Source: Ammoniphilus sp. YIM 78166
GTDB lineage: Bacteria; Bacillota; Bacilli; Aneurinibacillales; RAOX-1
NCBI RefSeq assembly: GCF_004522215.1
Contig: NZ_SDLR01000007.1
Location: 1 to 64,000, forward strand
DNA: 64,000 nt
Reading direction: 5' to 3'
Shown here: positions 44,757 through 54,692 of the stretch, in pieces
Layout of the letters: each line of letters opens with the position of its first letter
Numbering within the stretch: position 1 is the stretch's first letter
The notes under the pieces: model-generated
What the model saw: only the letters and a program-made list of their open reading frames with translations
The model's database searches: none
Told to the model about the DNA's origin: nothing
Translations under genes and position numbers: made by a program

Positions 44757-45368
44757 ATGATCGAACAGATTAAATCCGTTTACCGAAATCGGGTACCGCA
44801 TATTTTGGGCCATGAGAGTGTGTCCAAAGCAGCCGTAATGGTTCCCTTAATCCAAGATGAAAAGGGTCTTTCTGTTTTATTTCAAGTGAGAGGTCATCAG
44901 TTGCGACGTCAGCCAGGAGAAATTTGTTTTCCTGGTGGCAGGCTAGAGCCCAATGATCTTACAGAAGAATCGGCCGCCGTGCGAGAGACCTGCGAAGAGC
45001 TGGGCATCCATGCCAATGACATGGATATTATTGCACCGTTGGATATCTTCGTTACCACTCATACGATTATTTATCCTTATCTGTGCCAATTAAAGGATGG
45101 CACAATGCTTCATCCGGATCCGGAAGAGGTAGCCGAAGTCTTCACCGTACCGGTGGAATTTCTGTTGAATTATGAACCGGAGCTCTACTATGTGCCGCTG
45201 GAGATGAAGCCTCCCGAAGACTTCCCTTTCGAGCTGATTCCCAATGGGAAGTCCTACAGGTGGAGAAGAGCGAAGATTGCCGAGTATTTTTACCGTTATG
45301 ATGACAAAGTGATCTGGGGAATGACCGCGCGGATTCTGCACGACTTCCTCCAGAGAATGAAGGTATAA
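44757..45368 (+). CDS. Nudix hydrolase, CoA pyrophosphatase (NudL) type
   Basis: A 203-residue Nudix protein. The Nudix box reads GGRLEPNDLTEESAAVRETCEELGI (residues 61-85), and the preceding LRRQPGEICFPGG is the UPF0035 signature that marks coenzyme A pyrophosphatases. It probably clips CoA or its oxidised forms to acyl phosphopantetheine and adenosine diphosphate. It stands alone after thi, with its own terminator. Confidence 0.88.
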   Translation: MIEQIKSVYRNRVPHILGHESVSKAAVMVPLIQDEKGLSVLFQVRGHQLRRQPGEICFPGGRLEPNDLTEESAAVRETCEELGIHANDMDIIAPLDIFVTTHTIIYPYLCQLKDGTMLHPDPEEVAEVFTVPVEFLLNYEPELYYVPLEMKPPEDFPFELIPNGKSYRWRRAKIAEYFYRYDDKVIWGMTARILHDFLQRMKV

Positions 45369-45371
45369 CCG

Positions 45372-45408
45372 AAAGGGCAAGCCCGTGCGATACGGGTTTG
45401 CCCTTTTT
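45372..45408 (+). terminator. terminator of the Nudix gene
   Basis: AAAGGGCAAGCCCGT and ACGGGTTTGCCCTTTTT arms. Confidence 0.92.
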
Positions 45409-45488
45409 CCTAAGCTTGGATAATCTCCCTCTTTTTTAAGCATACTACAAGAAAGTTGTGCCTTTTTAAGGAAAGGAGATTAGTTCTT

Positions 45489-47399
45489 GTGGTAAAAGGA
45501 TCAAAACATCCCCTGTTTGTTTTCTTAGTCGTGCTCGCTCTCCTGCTTGTCCAACCTATGGCGATGTTCGCGCAAGCAGTCGAGAAAGAGGGAAGCATTC
45601 CGAATTACAGTACGAGGGATGAGATACCCGCACAGTACAAGTGGAATCTCGAAGATCTCTACCCGACTGTCGAGGAATGGGAAAAAGATTTGCACGAAGT
45701 AGAGAAGCTAACGGAGCAGCTTAGCGACATGAACGGCCGTGTAGGAAAGTCGGTCAAGCATCTGCGCAAGTCCATGGAGACCTATGTGCAGCTGAGCAGG
45801 AAGTTTGAAAAGACGTATACCTATGCTAAATTGTCTTTTCATACCAATAAGAGCGAACCGATTTTTCAGCAGCTTTCTAATCGGGCCGATGATGTAGCCA
45901 TTAAGATGAGTGAGAAAATCTCTTTCTTTATCCCCGAGTTGATTAACATCCCTGATAAAAAGCTAAAGAAATATTTGGCGGATCCGAGCCTAAAGGATTA
46001 TCAGCGATGGATCGAAGCACAAATTCGGAGCAGAGAGCACACCTTGCCTAAAGAATTAGAGCAAATCTTAGCCAAGAGCGGCGTATTGGCCGATGCGCCT
46101 GAGAGTATTTTTGGCATGCTCACTAAAGATTTAACATTTCCTTCTATCAAGGATCAAAGCGGCAATGAAATCACGCTGACTCCAGCCAATTATGCCAACT
46201 TCATGAAAAGCCCCGACAGGGAAATTCGAAGAAGAGCCTATGAGGCTTATTTTAAAACCATCAACCAGTTTAAAGATACCTTTGCTCAAATTCTTCAATC
46301 AGAAGTCAAGAAAAACATCTTTTATTCCGAGGTCCGGAAGTATCCTTCCACCCGGGAGGCGAGCATGGAGGGAAATCAGATTCCCGTTTCCGTTTACGAT
46401 AATCTGATTGAAACCGTGGACAAGCAGCTTCCGCATCTTCATCGATATATTGAACTGAAGAAAAAGGTGGCCAAGCTTGATAAGCTATACCTTTACGACT
46501 TGTATGTAAAGTTTGGAAATGACCGGGAACGAGGCTATATCCCCTATGAAGAGGCACAGAGTACCGTCAAGGAAGGCTTATCCATCCTGGGGAAGGAATA
46601 TGCTGACCTGCTGGATCAGAGCTTCAAAGAACGATGGATCGATGTCTATTACACGCCAGGCAAGCGATCAGGGGCGTTTCAATGGGGCGGATATGACTCC
46701 CACCCTTATATCCTGATGAATTACCAAGGTGAAATGGATGATGTGTATACCTTGGCCCATGAATTGGGACATGCCGGTCACTCTTATTTCTCCAACCGCA
46801 AGCAGAGCTACTTGAACGCCAGTTACCCCATTTTTACCGCAGAAGTCGCTTCCACCACCAACGAAGCGCTCATTTTTAAAGAAATGTATCAAAAAGCCAA
46901 AACGAAGGAAGAGAAAATCGCAATTTTGAACCAGCGATTGGAGGACTATAGCGGGACCCTGTTTTTGCAAACGATGTTCGCTGAATTTGAGAAGATCATT
47001 CATGACCGTGCTCAAAAAGGAGAAGCCCTCACCTCGGAGTCTCTGATGGAGTTGTACGGGTCACTGATGAAAAAATACTTCGGTGAAAGCCTCGTCGTGG
47101 ATGCGGGCGCATCTCTTGGCTGGACGCGCATCCCTCACTTCTATCGCAATTACTATGTGTATCAGTACGCGACAGGATTTGCCGCAGCCAATGCTTTTGC
47201 CCAGCAGATGTGGGACGAAGGAGAACCGGCTGTCCAAAGGTACCTGGAGAATTTCCTTTCTTCCGGTAACACGAAGGACCCCATTGAGGTGTTAAAGGAT
47301 GCAGGTGTGGATATGACCTCCCCTAAGGTCATTGAAACGGCGCTGAAAGGGTTTAAGGATACGCTAGATGAAATGGAAAAGCTATTGACGCAGGAGTAA
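45489..47399 (+). CDS. pepF: oligoendopeptidase F with signal peptide
   Basis: A 636-residue M3B metallopeptidase that cuts oligopeptides. The zinc motif is AHELGHAGH, with ligand Glu in EVASTTNEA further on. Most PepF proteins are cytoplasmic; this one begins with a basic start, a hydrophobic core (FVFLVVLALLLVQPM) and a probable AMFAQA cleavage site, so it is likely exported. GTG 45489 is chosen because AAGGAAAGGAG lies nine bases before it. Confidence 0.9.
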   Translation: MVKGSKHPLFVFLVVLALLLVQPMAMFAQAVEKEGSIPNYSTRDEIPAQYKWNLEDLYPTVEEWEKDLHEVEKLTEQLSDMNGRVGKSVKHLRKSMETYVQLSRKFEKTYTYAKLSFHTNKSEPIFQQLSNRADDVAIKMSEKISFFIPELINIPDKKLKKYLADPSLKDYQRWIEAQIRSREHTLPKELEQILAKSGVLADAPESIFGMLTKDLTFPSIKDQSGNEITLTPANYANFMKSPDREIRRRAYEAYFKTINQFKDTFAQILQSEVKKNIFYSEVRKYPSTREASMEGNQIPVSVYDNLIETVDKQLPHLHRYIELKKKVAKLDKLYLYDLYVKFGNDRERGYIPYEEAQSTVKEGLSILGKEYADLLDQSFKERWIDVYYTPGKRSGAFQWGGYDSHPYILMNYQGEMDDVYTLAHELGHAGHSYFSNRKQSYLNASYPIFTAEVASTTNEALIFKEMYQKAKTKEEKIAILNQRLEDYSGTLFLQTMFAEFEKIIHDRAQKGEALTSESLMELYGSLMKKYFGESLVVDAGASLGWTRIPHFYRNYYVYQYATGFAAANAFAQQMWDEGEPAVQRYLENFLSSGNTKDPIEVLKDAGVDMTSPKVIETALKGFKDTLDEMEKLLTQE

Positions 47400-47427
47400 G
47401 AGTAAGGGCAAATCCCTTACTCTTTTC
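47400..47427. terminator. bidirectional terminator
   Basis: GAGTAAGGG and CCCTTACTC arms with T tails, shared by convergent pepF and the LysR gene. Confidence 0.85.
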
Positions 47428-48289
47428 TTTGTTTCAAAAAGGCTAAGAATGCTTGGGAGGCAAGCGAAAGATACCGGTTCTTGTTCCATGCCACCGCCAA
47501 AGACAGAAAAACAGGAGGATCGAGGGAGATAGGAACGAGCTTAGGATCTGATGCTACGGCCAATCGTAAAAATAGCGTGACTCCAAGACCCTCACCCACA
47601 AATGATTTAATGAGGGACAGCTGATTCGCGGAGAAGCTCACGTTGGGCGTGACGCCTGTAATCTTACTGGTTTCTAAGACTAGCTGACGCTGAAAATAGC
47701 CTTCTTTAAACAAGATCAGCGGCTCCTGGACTAGGTCATGATAGGAGACGCGGTTCCGCTTCGCAAAGGGGTGCTCTAACGGCACGCAAACGACCATCTC
47801 TTCGTCTAGTAGGGGAATATAATCCAGGTGTTCCGGAGGATGGTCGATCACGATCACACCGAGGTCAATCTCCCCCCGTTCGACGAGCTTCTGAACCTGC
47901 AGGGTGCCTTCCTCTACTACGCTGATTTGCAGTGCGCTATGCTTTCGCTTAAAGTCCTTGATAATCGAAGGAAAGTAATAGCTACCAAACATGGAGGGAA
48001 GTCCGATGCGGATTTCTCCTTTTTCCAATCCTCTCATTTCATGCATTTCGGTTTGGGCTTCTTCCACCTTTTGCAGGATCCCTTTGGCGTGCTGGAGAAA
48101 AACCTCCCCCTCGGGAGTTAGGGTAATCTGTTTGGATGAGCGATCGATCAGCGTAACGAATAATTCCTGTTCCAGTTTTTGGATCGCCTTACTGATGGCT
48201 GGCTGGGCCACAAGCAGGTTTTCGGCAGCGCGAGTAAAGTTTTGGCAAGCAGCCACTTCTACAAAGTACTCTAATTGGCGGAGCTCCAT
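47417..48289 (-). CDS. LysR-family regulator
   Basis: A 290-residue regulator with the N-terminal helix-turn-helix (QLEYFVEVAACQNFTRAAENLLVAQPAISKAIQKLE) and the periplasmic-binding-like effector domain from about residue 90. It faces the MFS gene across a 113-base AT-rich gap, the usual arrangement for a regulator and its target. Effector unknown. Confidence 0.93.
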   Translation of the reverse strand: MELRQLEYFVEVAACQNFTRAAENLLVAQPAISKAIQKLEQELFVTLIDRSSKQITLTPEGEVFLQHAKGILQKVEEAQTEMHEMRGLEKGEIRIGLPSMFGSYYFPSIIKDFKRKHSALQISVVEEGTLQVQKLVERGEIDLGVIVIDHPPEHLDYIPLLDEEMVVCVPLEHPFAKRNRVSYHDLVQEPLILFKEGYFQRQLVLETSKITGVTPNVSFSANQLSLIKSFVGEGLGVTLFLRLAVASDPKLVPISLDPPVFLSLAVAWNKNRYLSLASQAFLAFLKQRKE

Positions 48290-48402
48290 CGTTTTTAATC
48301 ATTCCTTAAAGTTATGGTTTTGATGAAAATAATATATTTTGTTTATTATTATACCGCGTGCTATGATTTCGGTACAAATAAAGAGAAAAGGAAGTTATTT
48401 TC

Positions 48403-49620
48403 ATGATTGAACAGGGGACTAAGGAGTATTGGAGAGCTACATTCGCTTTAAGCTTAGGTTCGTTTCTTGTGTTTGCCATGGTGTATGTGACGCAACCACT
48501 GTTGCCGTTGTTTACCGATGAGTTTGGCGTAAGTCCGGCGAAAGCCAGCTCTTCTTTATCGGTTGTGACGCTTTTTATTAGTATTGCTCTCTTATTTTAT
48601 GGCCCGATTTCCGACTCTCTGGGTCGAAAGGTTATTATGGTTTGGACCCTGTTGGGGGCCATTGTCGTTACGTTTGCCATTCCGTTTGTTTCTAGCTTTG
48701 AGTGGATCCTTGTGCTTCGTGCGCTGCAAGGGGTGTTTCTTGCCGGGCTGCCTTCAATTGCCATGGCCTATATGGGGGAGGAGTTTTCGCCCCAAGCGCT
48801 GAGTCTGGGTATCGGCATGTACATCAGCGCCAATAGCTTAGGCGGCATGTCAGGACGATTAATGTCGGGTGTGGCGGCAGACTGGTGGGGATGGCAAGGG
48901 TCGTTTGTCACAATTGGCTTGCTGGGACTTACGTTTTTCTTATTGTTTGTATGGATGCTGCCGCCTTCCCGGCAGTTTCGCAGGGTGCCTTTCAACGGCA
49001 AGCAGGCTGTGGGGGGGATGCTCCAGCATCTTCGCAACCCGATTCTCTCGGTGGCGTTTGTGATTGGAGGCTTGCATTTCTTTGTCTTTTTGGGCAGCTT
49101 TAATTACCTTACCTTCCTATTAAGCGGCGATCCCTATCGTTTGTCCCCTACCCTTTTGGGGATGCTTTTCGTGTCTTATCTAGCGGGGACTTTTAGTTCT
49201 ACTTTGTCAGGCCGGCTGGCCCAGCAATGGGGAAAAACAACGTGCATACAGGTGGGAGTGGGGCTGTTTGCTTTGGGCATGCTGTGCACGCTGCACCCTT
49301 CCCTCATCGTCATTCTGATTGGACTCCTCATTCAATGCTTTGGATTTTTCTTCGCCCATTCCGCTTCCGCTAGCTGGGTGAATGCTCATGCTCAATTCGC
49401 ACGCGCAAGTGCTTCAAGCCTCTACCTCGTGTTTTATTACTTCGGGGCTAGTTTGGGGAGCAGCTATTTAGGTTGGTTTTGGGAAGCATGGTATTGGCCG
49501 GGTGTGGTAAGCGGAGGGTTGTTGGTATTAGTCGTCACGTTTAGCTGTTCCTGCTGGCTGCATCGAACAGAACGGCGGGTGCAGGGTAAGCAAAGACTCG
49601 ATCTTTCGTCTTCCCGGTGA
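48403..49620 (+). CDS. MFS transporter
   Basis: A 405-residue twelve-helix major facilitator of the YnfM/drug-efflux type. The loop motif GPISDSLGRKVIMV between helices two and three and LRALQGVFLAGLPS in helix four are present. The substrate is unknown; control by the divergent LysR gene is likely. The PucR gene follows 40 bases later on the same strand. Confidence 0.9.
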   Translation: MIEQGTKEYWRATFALSLGSFLVFAMVYVTQPLLPLFTDEFGVSPAKASSSLSVVTLFISIALLFYGPISDSLGRKVIMVWTLLGAIVVTFAIPFVSSFEWILVLRALQGVFLAGLPSIAMAYMGEEFSPQALSLGIGMYISANSLGGMSGRLMSGVAADWWGWQGSFVTIGLLGLTFFLLFVWMLPPSRQFRRVPFNGKQAVGGMLQHLRNPILSVAFVIGGLHFFVFLGSFNYLTFLLSGDPYRLSPTLLGMLFVSYLAGTFSSTLSGRLAQQWGKTTCIQVGVGLFALGMLCTLHPSLIVILIGLLIQCFGFFFAHSASASWVNAHAQFARASASSLYLVFYYFGASLGSSYLGWFWEAWYWPGVVSGGLLVLVVTFSCSCWLHRTERRVQGKQRLDLSSSR

Positions 49621-49660
49621 TAAACTACTTCTTATAGAAATCAACCCGAGAGAGGTAAAC

Positions 49661-50890
49661 ATGTTCGATAACATTGTGGATCTAGACGAACTGGCAGACG
49701 CCATCAGCAAGCGGGTCAATAACCCCATTACGATAGAAGATGCCAACCACCGGCTCCTGGCTTACAGTACCCATGGTCACTGGACGGACCAAGCTCGGAT
49801 GGAAACAATCATGGGCCGCGGGGTTCCGGAAGCGGTACTGAACCGTCTTTGGCAGGACGGGGTCATCCAGCAATTAATGGGCTGCGATGACCCGATTCGA
49901 ATTCAAGCGAAGAACGAAGTCGGTCTAGGCAATCGAGTGGCCATCTCGATTCGAAAAGGGCAGAGTGTCCTTGGCTATATCTGGGTCCAGGAAATCAATG
50001 AGCAGCTTTCGGATACGGCCATGTCCTTCCTTCGCCAAGCCGCCCGAGCAGCGATGCCGAAGCTTCATCAGCGGCAGACGAAGCGCCGACTGCGGGAAGA
50101 AAAAAGCAAGGAGTTTTTCTGGGAAATGCTGCTCGGGAGCTTGACCTCCCATCATGAAATCCAACGCAAGGCCGATGATATCGGGATCAAGCTTCCCAAG
50201 CCTTTTTCTATCTTTATCTTTGAAACTGAGTCAGAAGACTATGATTCCGTACAAAAAGAACTCAGCTACCTCCTTCATAACCTGAAGGATTCTTTTTCTT
50301 TGACTCAGTTTCCCTTGACCGTGACTGATCAGAAGCGCCTAATCATTCTGGGAGGCGGGGGCGATCCGAAAGTAGAGTTTTATCATAAGTCAAACCGGTT
50401 TGTCACCGAGATCGTTTCTCGGATCTGTGAGAGATTTGGAGCGCTTGCGTTTCAAGGGGTATTTGGCCAGGCCTACGTTACATTTTCATGTACAGAGCAG
50501 AGCTACCATCAAGCACTGGCTACCCTTCGGATGAAACGAAATTTCCCGGTGGAAACGAAGGAGATCCAAGGCTACGCCGATTTAGGCATTTACCGCTTAC
50601 TCCCGAATATCGTAGAAAAGAATGAAGCGGAAGACTATCAAAACTATCGCCTACAGAAGCTAATGAAATACGACGAGGAAAATCAAAGTAATCTTCTCCA
50701 TACGTTAGAGGTTTACCTCGATTGTGCGGGAAGGATTAATATTGCTTCCCAGCGTCTTCATATCCATCCCAACACGCTAGCTTACCGCCTCAAGCGAGTG
50801 TCGGAGGTCGCTGGCCTCGATTTGGATGACCCCAACCAGCGTTTTTCCATGTTTCTTGATTTAAAAATTCGAAAATTTACATTCTCTTAA
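49661..50890 (+). CDS. PucR/CdaR-family regulator
   Basis: A 409-residue regulator with an N-terminal sensory region (about 1-150, GAF-like), a central GGDEF-like CdaR domain, and a C-terminal PucR helix-turn-helix (residues 345-405: YLDCAGRINIASQRLHIHPNTLAYRLKRV). In B. subtilis, a protein of this family (AdeR) activates the alanine dehydrogenase gene ald. Here ald is two genes downstream, which supports the same role but does not prove it. Confidence 0.88.
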   Translation: MFDNIVDLDELADAISKRVNNPITIEDANHRLLAYSTHGHWTDQARMETIMGRGVPEAVLNRLWQDGVIQQLMGCDDPIRIQAKNEVGLGNRVAISIRKGQSVLGYIWVQEINEQLSDTAMSFLRQAARAAMPKLHQRQTKRRLREEKSKEFFWEMLLGSLTSHHEIQRKADDIGIKLPKPFSIFIFETESEDYDSVQKELSYLLHNLKDSFSLTQFPLTVTDQKRLIILGGGGDPKVEFYHKSNRFVTEIVSRICERFGALAFQGVFGQAYVTFSCTEQSYHQALATLRMKRNFPVETKEIQGYADLGIYRLLPNIVEKNEAEDYQNYRLQKLMKYDEENQSNLLHTLEVYLDCAGRINIASQRLHIHPNTLAYRLKRVSEVAGLDLDDPNQRFSMFLDLKIRKFTFS

Positions 50891-50953
50891 TCTAAAATTT
50901 ATAGAAGACCCTTAAAATACAAATATCGACAAAATTTTAGGGGTCTGATTACA

Positions 50954-52654
50954 TTGAAGATTAAAACCAAGCTCATTACCGGATTTGCTACCGTCTTGCT
51001 CTTGCTGATTGGCATTAGCTCCTTTTCCTTTTTTATCCTCTCTACCATTGGTGAAAAAACCAAAACCATTGCCAACGAATCGATTCCTAGTGTTTCCGTA
51101 CTAGGAAAGATGGAATCTGAGGTATCGAATGTTTCACGCCTCTTACTTGATCTTGCACTAGAAAACCAGCCGGAGCACGCCGAGATGCGCAAAGTAGAGT
51201 TGGCGCAGTCCCTTCAATTACTAGAAACCGAGCGTCTGCAATATGAATCCATGATCCGGGATGAAGCACAGCAGCAATTATATGATACCTTTTACAGAGA
51301 GTGGAGCACCTTCTCCGAGATGATCCCGCAAATTCTAGAAAGAGTAGAAGAGGGGGATAGTTTCTTTGCCCATTTGGATTACCAAGCAGTAAGGCCGAAC
51401 TGGGAGAAGGCGTATGAAGCCATCAACCAGCTTTCTGAGTTAAACGAAGCCAGTACCTATGAAGCAACGGAGCAGACCTTGCTCGCGATTTCTTCGGCTT
51501 ATCAATGGATCCTCCTGACATCAGCCGCGGCTATATTCCTAACCATCGTACTCTCGATTCTTGTTTCCAGGCAGATAACCCAACCGTTAAAGATACTAGA
51601 GCAAGAGCTGATGGGGCTTGCGAGGCGAGGTGGGGATTTGACTCAACAGCTGAGAGTCGCTGGAAAAGACGAGATCAGTCAGTTAGCCTATGCCCTAAAC
51701 CAGTTCTTATTCAATTTGAAAATGATCGTAGAGCGGATCCTTTCCGAATCCCATTCGGTTACTTCCCTTTCGGGTTCGCTGACAGAAAAAGCGACTTTAA
51801 CCCATGATGCATCGAAACTCATGGTGCAGACCTTACACGAGGTAGCTGTTGGTTCAACCAAGCAATCCGAGCATACCTCCTCAGTGTTGAAGAAAATGGA
51901 AGACACGCAGCTCCAAGTGCAGGTAGGATTGGAAAAAGCAGAGGAAACCGCAGCCAATGCCCAGATGTCCACAGAAACGGCCCTGACCGGCAAAGAAACC
52001 ATGAGGCAAGCCATTTCTCATTTGCACGAGATGAATCAGCTGTTTTCGAGCTCCAATCACTCGATTCATCGTCTGGAAGAACGGGCGAAAGAGATTGGGG
52101 GGATCGTGACGACGATTACCGATATCTCCAACCAAACTAATCTCCTGGCCTTGAATGCAGCGATTGAGGCGGCCAGAGCGGGTGCGCAAGGAAAAGGCTT
52201 TGCTGTCGTGGCTGAGGAAGTGCGAAAGCTAGCCGATGAATCGAAGCGGGCAGCTGAGCAGATCTCAAGCCTTATTAAGAGCATGCAAGAGGAAACAGGG
52301 AAAACAGTAGGCATGATGGAGAATAATTTATCCTCGGTCAAAAAGCAGGTTCAAATGATGGAGCAAGGGGGTGAGGCCCTCGCCCTTATTGTCGATCATG
52401 TTCAGCAGACCGAGCAGGACGCGTTGCATATTCAATCCATCTTTACCGAGCTTCATGAAGAATCGAGTCATATTTTAGAAGAGATCGAAGGTATTGCCAG
52501 CATTACAGAGCAATCGGCATCTGGGGCGCAAACCATAGCTGCCAGCACAGAGGAGCAAGCCCAAGCGATGTCCGCCATCTATGAAACCGCTCATGCCTTC
52601 CGTGAACTCGCTGAGAGATTAAGAGAGGAAGTTTGCCAGTTTAAAGTAGAATAG
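50954..52654 (+). CDS. methyl-accepting chemotaxis protein
   Basis: A 566-residue chemoreceptor. The first membrane helix is at about 9-31, an extracellular helical sensor domain follows to about 178, and the second helix is at 183-202. Next come a HAMP domain and a long signalling coiled coil with the hairpin tip ITDISNQTNLLALNAAIEAARAG. The ligand is unknown; being between the PucR gene and ald suggests an amino-acid signal. The TTG start has only a weak AGGGGT site, so the exact start is unsure. Confidence 0.93.
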   Translation: MKIKTKLITGFATVLLLLIGISSFSFFILSTIGEKTKTIANESIPSVSVLGKMESEVSNVSRLLLDLALENQPEHAEMRKVELAQSLQLLETERLQYESMIRDEAQQQLYDTFYREWSTFSEMIPQILERVEEGDSFFAHLDYQAVRPNWEKAYEAINQLSELNEASTYEATEQTLLAISSAYQWILLTSAAAIFLTIVLSILVSRQITQPLKILEQELMGLARRGGDLTQQLRVAGKDEISQLAYALNQFLFNLKMIVERILSESHSVTSLSGSLTEKATLTHDASKLMVQTLHEVAVGSTKQSEHTSSVLKKMEDTQLQVQVGLEKAEETAANAQMSTETALTGKETMRQAISHLHEMNQLFSSSNHSIHRLEERAKEIGGIVTTITDISNQTNLLALNAAIEAARAGAQGKGFAVVAEEVRKLADESKRAAEQISSLIKSMQEETGKTVGMMENNLSSVKKQVQMMEQGGEALALIVDHVQQTEQDALHIQSIFTELHEESSHILEEIEGIASITEQSASGAQTIAASTEEQAQAMSAIYETAHAFRELAERLREEVCQFKVE

Positions 52655-52659
52655 GTCTT

Positions 52660-52740
52660 TTGTGGATTTCCACAAGGCAGTCTCCGATTTTTTTGATTTT
52701 TACATAAGGAGAAGAAATTTTTATTACATTATACTGTAAT
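52660..52740. promoter_or_regulatory. palindromes upstream of ald
   Basis: A perfect 16-base palindrome TTGTGGATTTCCACAA (52660-52675) and a second, ATTACA-N6-TGTAAT (52723-52740), which covers a TATACT -10-like hexamer (52730-52735). They are candidate sites for the PucR regulator. A T-rich tract at 52688-52700 may instead form part of the chemoreceptor gene's 3' end. Confidence 0.45.
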
Positions 52741-52786
52741 AGTAAATGATAATACGGCCAGGACCTATTTGAAGGAGCTGATTAGA

Positions 52787-53920
52787 ATGATTATTGGAGT
52801 TCCAAAAGAGATTAAAAACAACGAGAATCGCGTCGGATTAACACCAGCAGGCGTTGCGGCGTTTAAAAATAATGGACATGAAGTATGGGTAGAAGCGAGC
52901 GCAGGCATGGGCAGCGGCTTCACAGATGAAGACTACCAGGCGGCTGGAGCGAAGATTGTTGCTACGGCAAAAGAAGCGTGGTCGGCTGAGATGGTTGTAA
53001 AAGTCAAAGAACCGCTAAAAGAGGAATATGGGTTTTTCCGCGAGGGATTGATTCTTTATACTTATCTGCACTTAGCTCCAGAGCCTGAACTGACTAAAGC
53101 TTTAGTAGATCACAAAGTGGTTGCCATTGCTTATGAAACGATCCAAGCAGACAACGGATCACTTCCTTTGCTCACGCCGATGAGTGAAGTGGCAGGAAGA
53201 ATGTCCATCCAGATCGGAGCGCAATTCCTCGAGAAGTCCAAGGGCGGAAAAGGGGTATTGCTTGGTGGAGTACCTGGGGTTGCACCAGCAGAGGTTGTGA
53301 TTGTAGGCGGTGGAATCGTAGGAACGAACGCCGCTAAGATGGCTATAGGATTAGGAGCAAGCGTAACGCTTCTGGATATCAGTGCAGACCGTCTTCGTCA
53401 GTTGGATGACCAGTTCCAAGGTCGCCTGAAGACGTTGATGTCGAATAGCTATAATCTTGCGGAAGCCGTGAAAAAAGCGGATCTTGTGGTCGGAGCGGTT
53501 CTGATTCCTGGTGCCCGTGCCCCTAAGTTGGTGACGGAAGACATGGTGAAAGCCATGCAGCCTGGTTCCGTGATCGTGGACGTAGCGATTGACCAAGGCG
53601 GCTCCATTGAAACCATTGACCGCATTACCACTCACAGCGATCCAACGTATGTGAAGCATGGCGTCTTGCACTATGCTGTAGCTAATATGCCAGGCGCTGT
53701 AGCGCGTACGTCAACTATCGCTTTAACTAACGTAACTGTTCCTTATGGTGTACAGATTGCCAACAAGGGCTGGAAAAAAGCCGCTCTTGAGAACAAGGCT
53801 CTTGCGAAGGGGATCAATGTTGTAGACGGCAAAGTGACGTACAAAGCGGTTGCTGAGGCACATGGCTATACGCCTGTGGCGGTGGAAACCATCCTCACGG
53901 GCCAGAATGTAAGCGTATAG
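52787..53920 (+). CDS. ald: alanine dehydrogenase
   Basis: A 377-residue NAD-dependent enzyme that turns alanine into pyruvate and ammonia, important in sporulation and germination of Bacillus. Motifs: GVPKEIKNNENRVGLTP at the start with the pyruvate-binding Arg, KVKEP, the Rossmann GGGIVGTNAAKMA (residue 170), and the late DQGGSIET. ATG 52787 follows GAAGGAG. Confidence 0.96.
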   Translation: MIIGVPKEIKNNENRVGLTPAGVAAFKNNGHEVWVEASAGMGSGFTDEDYQAAGAKIVATAKEAWSAEMVVKVKEPLKEEYGFFREGLILYTYLHLAPEPELTKALVDHKVVAIAYETIQADNGSLPLLTPMSEVAGRMSIQIGAQFLEKSKGGKGVLLGGVPGVAPAEVVIVGGGIVGTNAAKMAIGLGASVTLLDISADRLRQLDDQFQGRLKTLMSNSYNLAEAVKKADLVVGAVLIPGARAPKLVTEDMVKAMQPGSVIVDVAIDQGGSIETIDRITTHSDPTYVKHGVLHYAVANMPGAVARTSTIALTNVTVPYGVQIANKGWKKAALENKALAKGINVVDGKVTYKAVAEAHGYTPVAVETILTGQNVSV

Positions 53921-53929
53921 TGACGATGA

Positions 53930-53958
53930 AGACCGAAGGGGGCTCCCTTCGGTCTTTC
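53930..53958 (+). terminator. terminator of ald
   Basis: AGACCGAAGGG and CCCTTCGGTCT arms. Confidence 0.9.
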
Positions 53959-54008
53959 CTGCTTTTATGCTATAATGCTACCTGTAGAAAAATAAGGGGT
54001 GGTGCCGA

Positions 54009-54662
54009 ATGCTTCAACGTTATTTCACCATACAAGGCTACGGAGAAACGGAAATTGATATTAATCGATCCCGATTTATTTGTTATGTACAACGTGCCGA
54101 AACCGAAGAGAAAGCCCAAGCGTTTATCGCTGAGATTAAGAAAAAGCATTGGGATGCGACTCACAACTGTTCGGCTTATCTGATTGGCGAGCATGACCAT
54201 ATCCAAAAAGCAGATGATGATGGGGAGCCAAGCGGAACGGCCGGCAAGCCTATCCTAGAAGTTCTAAAGAAAAACCATGTGAAAGACACGGTTGTGGTCG
54301 TCACTCGTTATTTTGGAGGCATCAAGCTTGGAGCAGGCGGTCTTATCCGCGCTTACGGGAAAGGGGCTTCTGAAGCGTTAAAAGCAGGCCGTGTAGTTGA
54401 GCGGGTATTACATGACTCCTATCTTTTCAAAGTGGATTATACTTTCCTCGGAAAAATTGAAAATGAGCTTCGCGCGAAGCCTGAATATATTATCGATCAT
54501 ATTGATTATTTGGACATGGTGACGGTAACGGTGCTGGTAGAGAGAGGGAAGGAAGAGCCTCTCCTGACCTGGATGACGGATGTAACAAGCGGTCAAGTGG
54601 AGACGACCCAAGGAGATCCGCGTTATATCGAATTTAATAAAGAGGTTCAGGAAACACTATAG
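54009..54662 (+). CDS. yvyE: YigZ/IMPACT-family protein (YvyE)
   Basis: A 217-residue protein of the UPF0029/IMPACT family. The N-terminal domain has SRFICYV, HNCSAYLIG, DDDGEPSGTAGKPILEVL and VVTRYFGGIKLGAGGLIRAY, and a C-terminal ferredoxin-like domain follows. The biochemical role is unknown in bacteria; in eukaryotes the family modulates translation control. ATG follows AAGGGGTGG. Confidence 0.93.
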   Translation: MLQRYFTIQGYGETEIDINRSRFICYVQRAETEEKAQAFIAEIKKKHWDATHNCSAYLIGEHDHIQKADDDGEPSGTAGKPILEVLKKNHVKDTVVVVTRYFGGIKLGAGGLIRAYGKGASEALKAGRVVERVLHDSYLFKVDYTFLGKIENELRAKPEYIIDHIDYLDMVTVTVLVERGKEEPLLTWMTDVTSGQVETTQGDPRYIEFNKEVQETL

Positions 54663-54692
54663 AAAATCCAGGGATTTTACGGAGGGCCTCAC

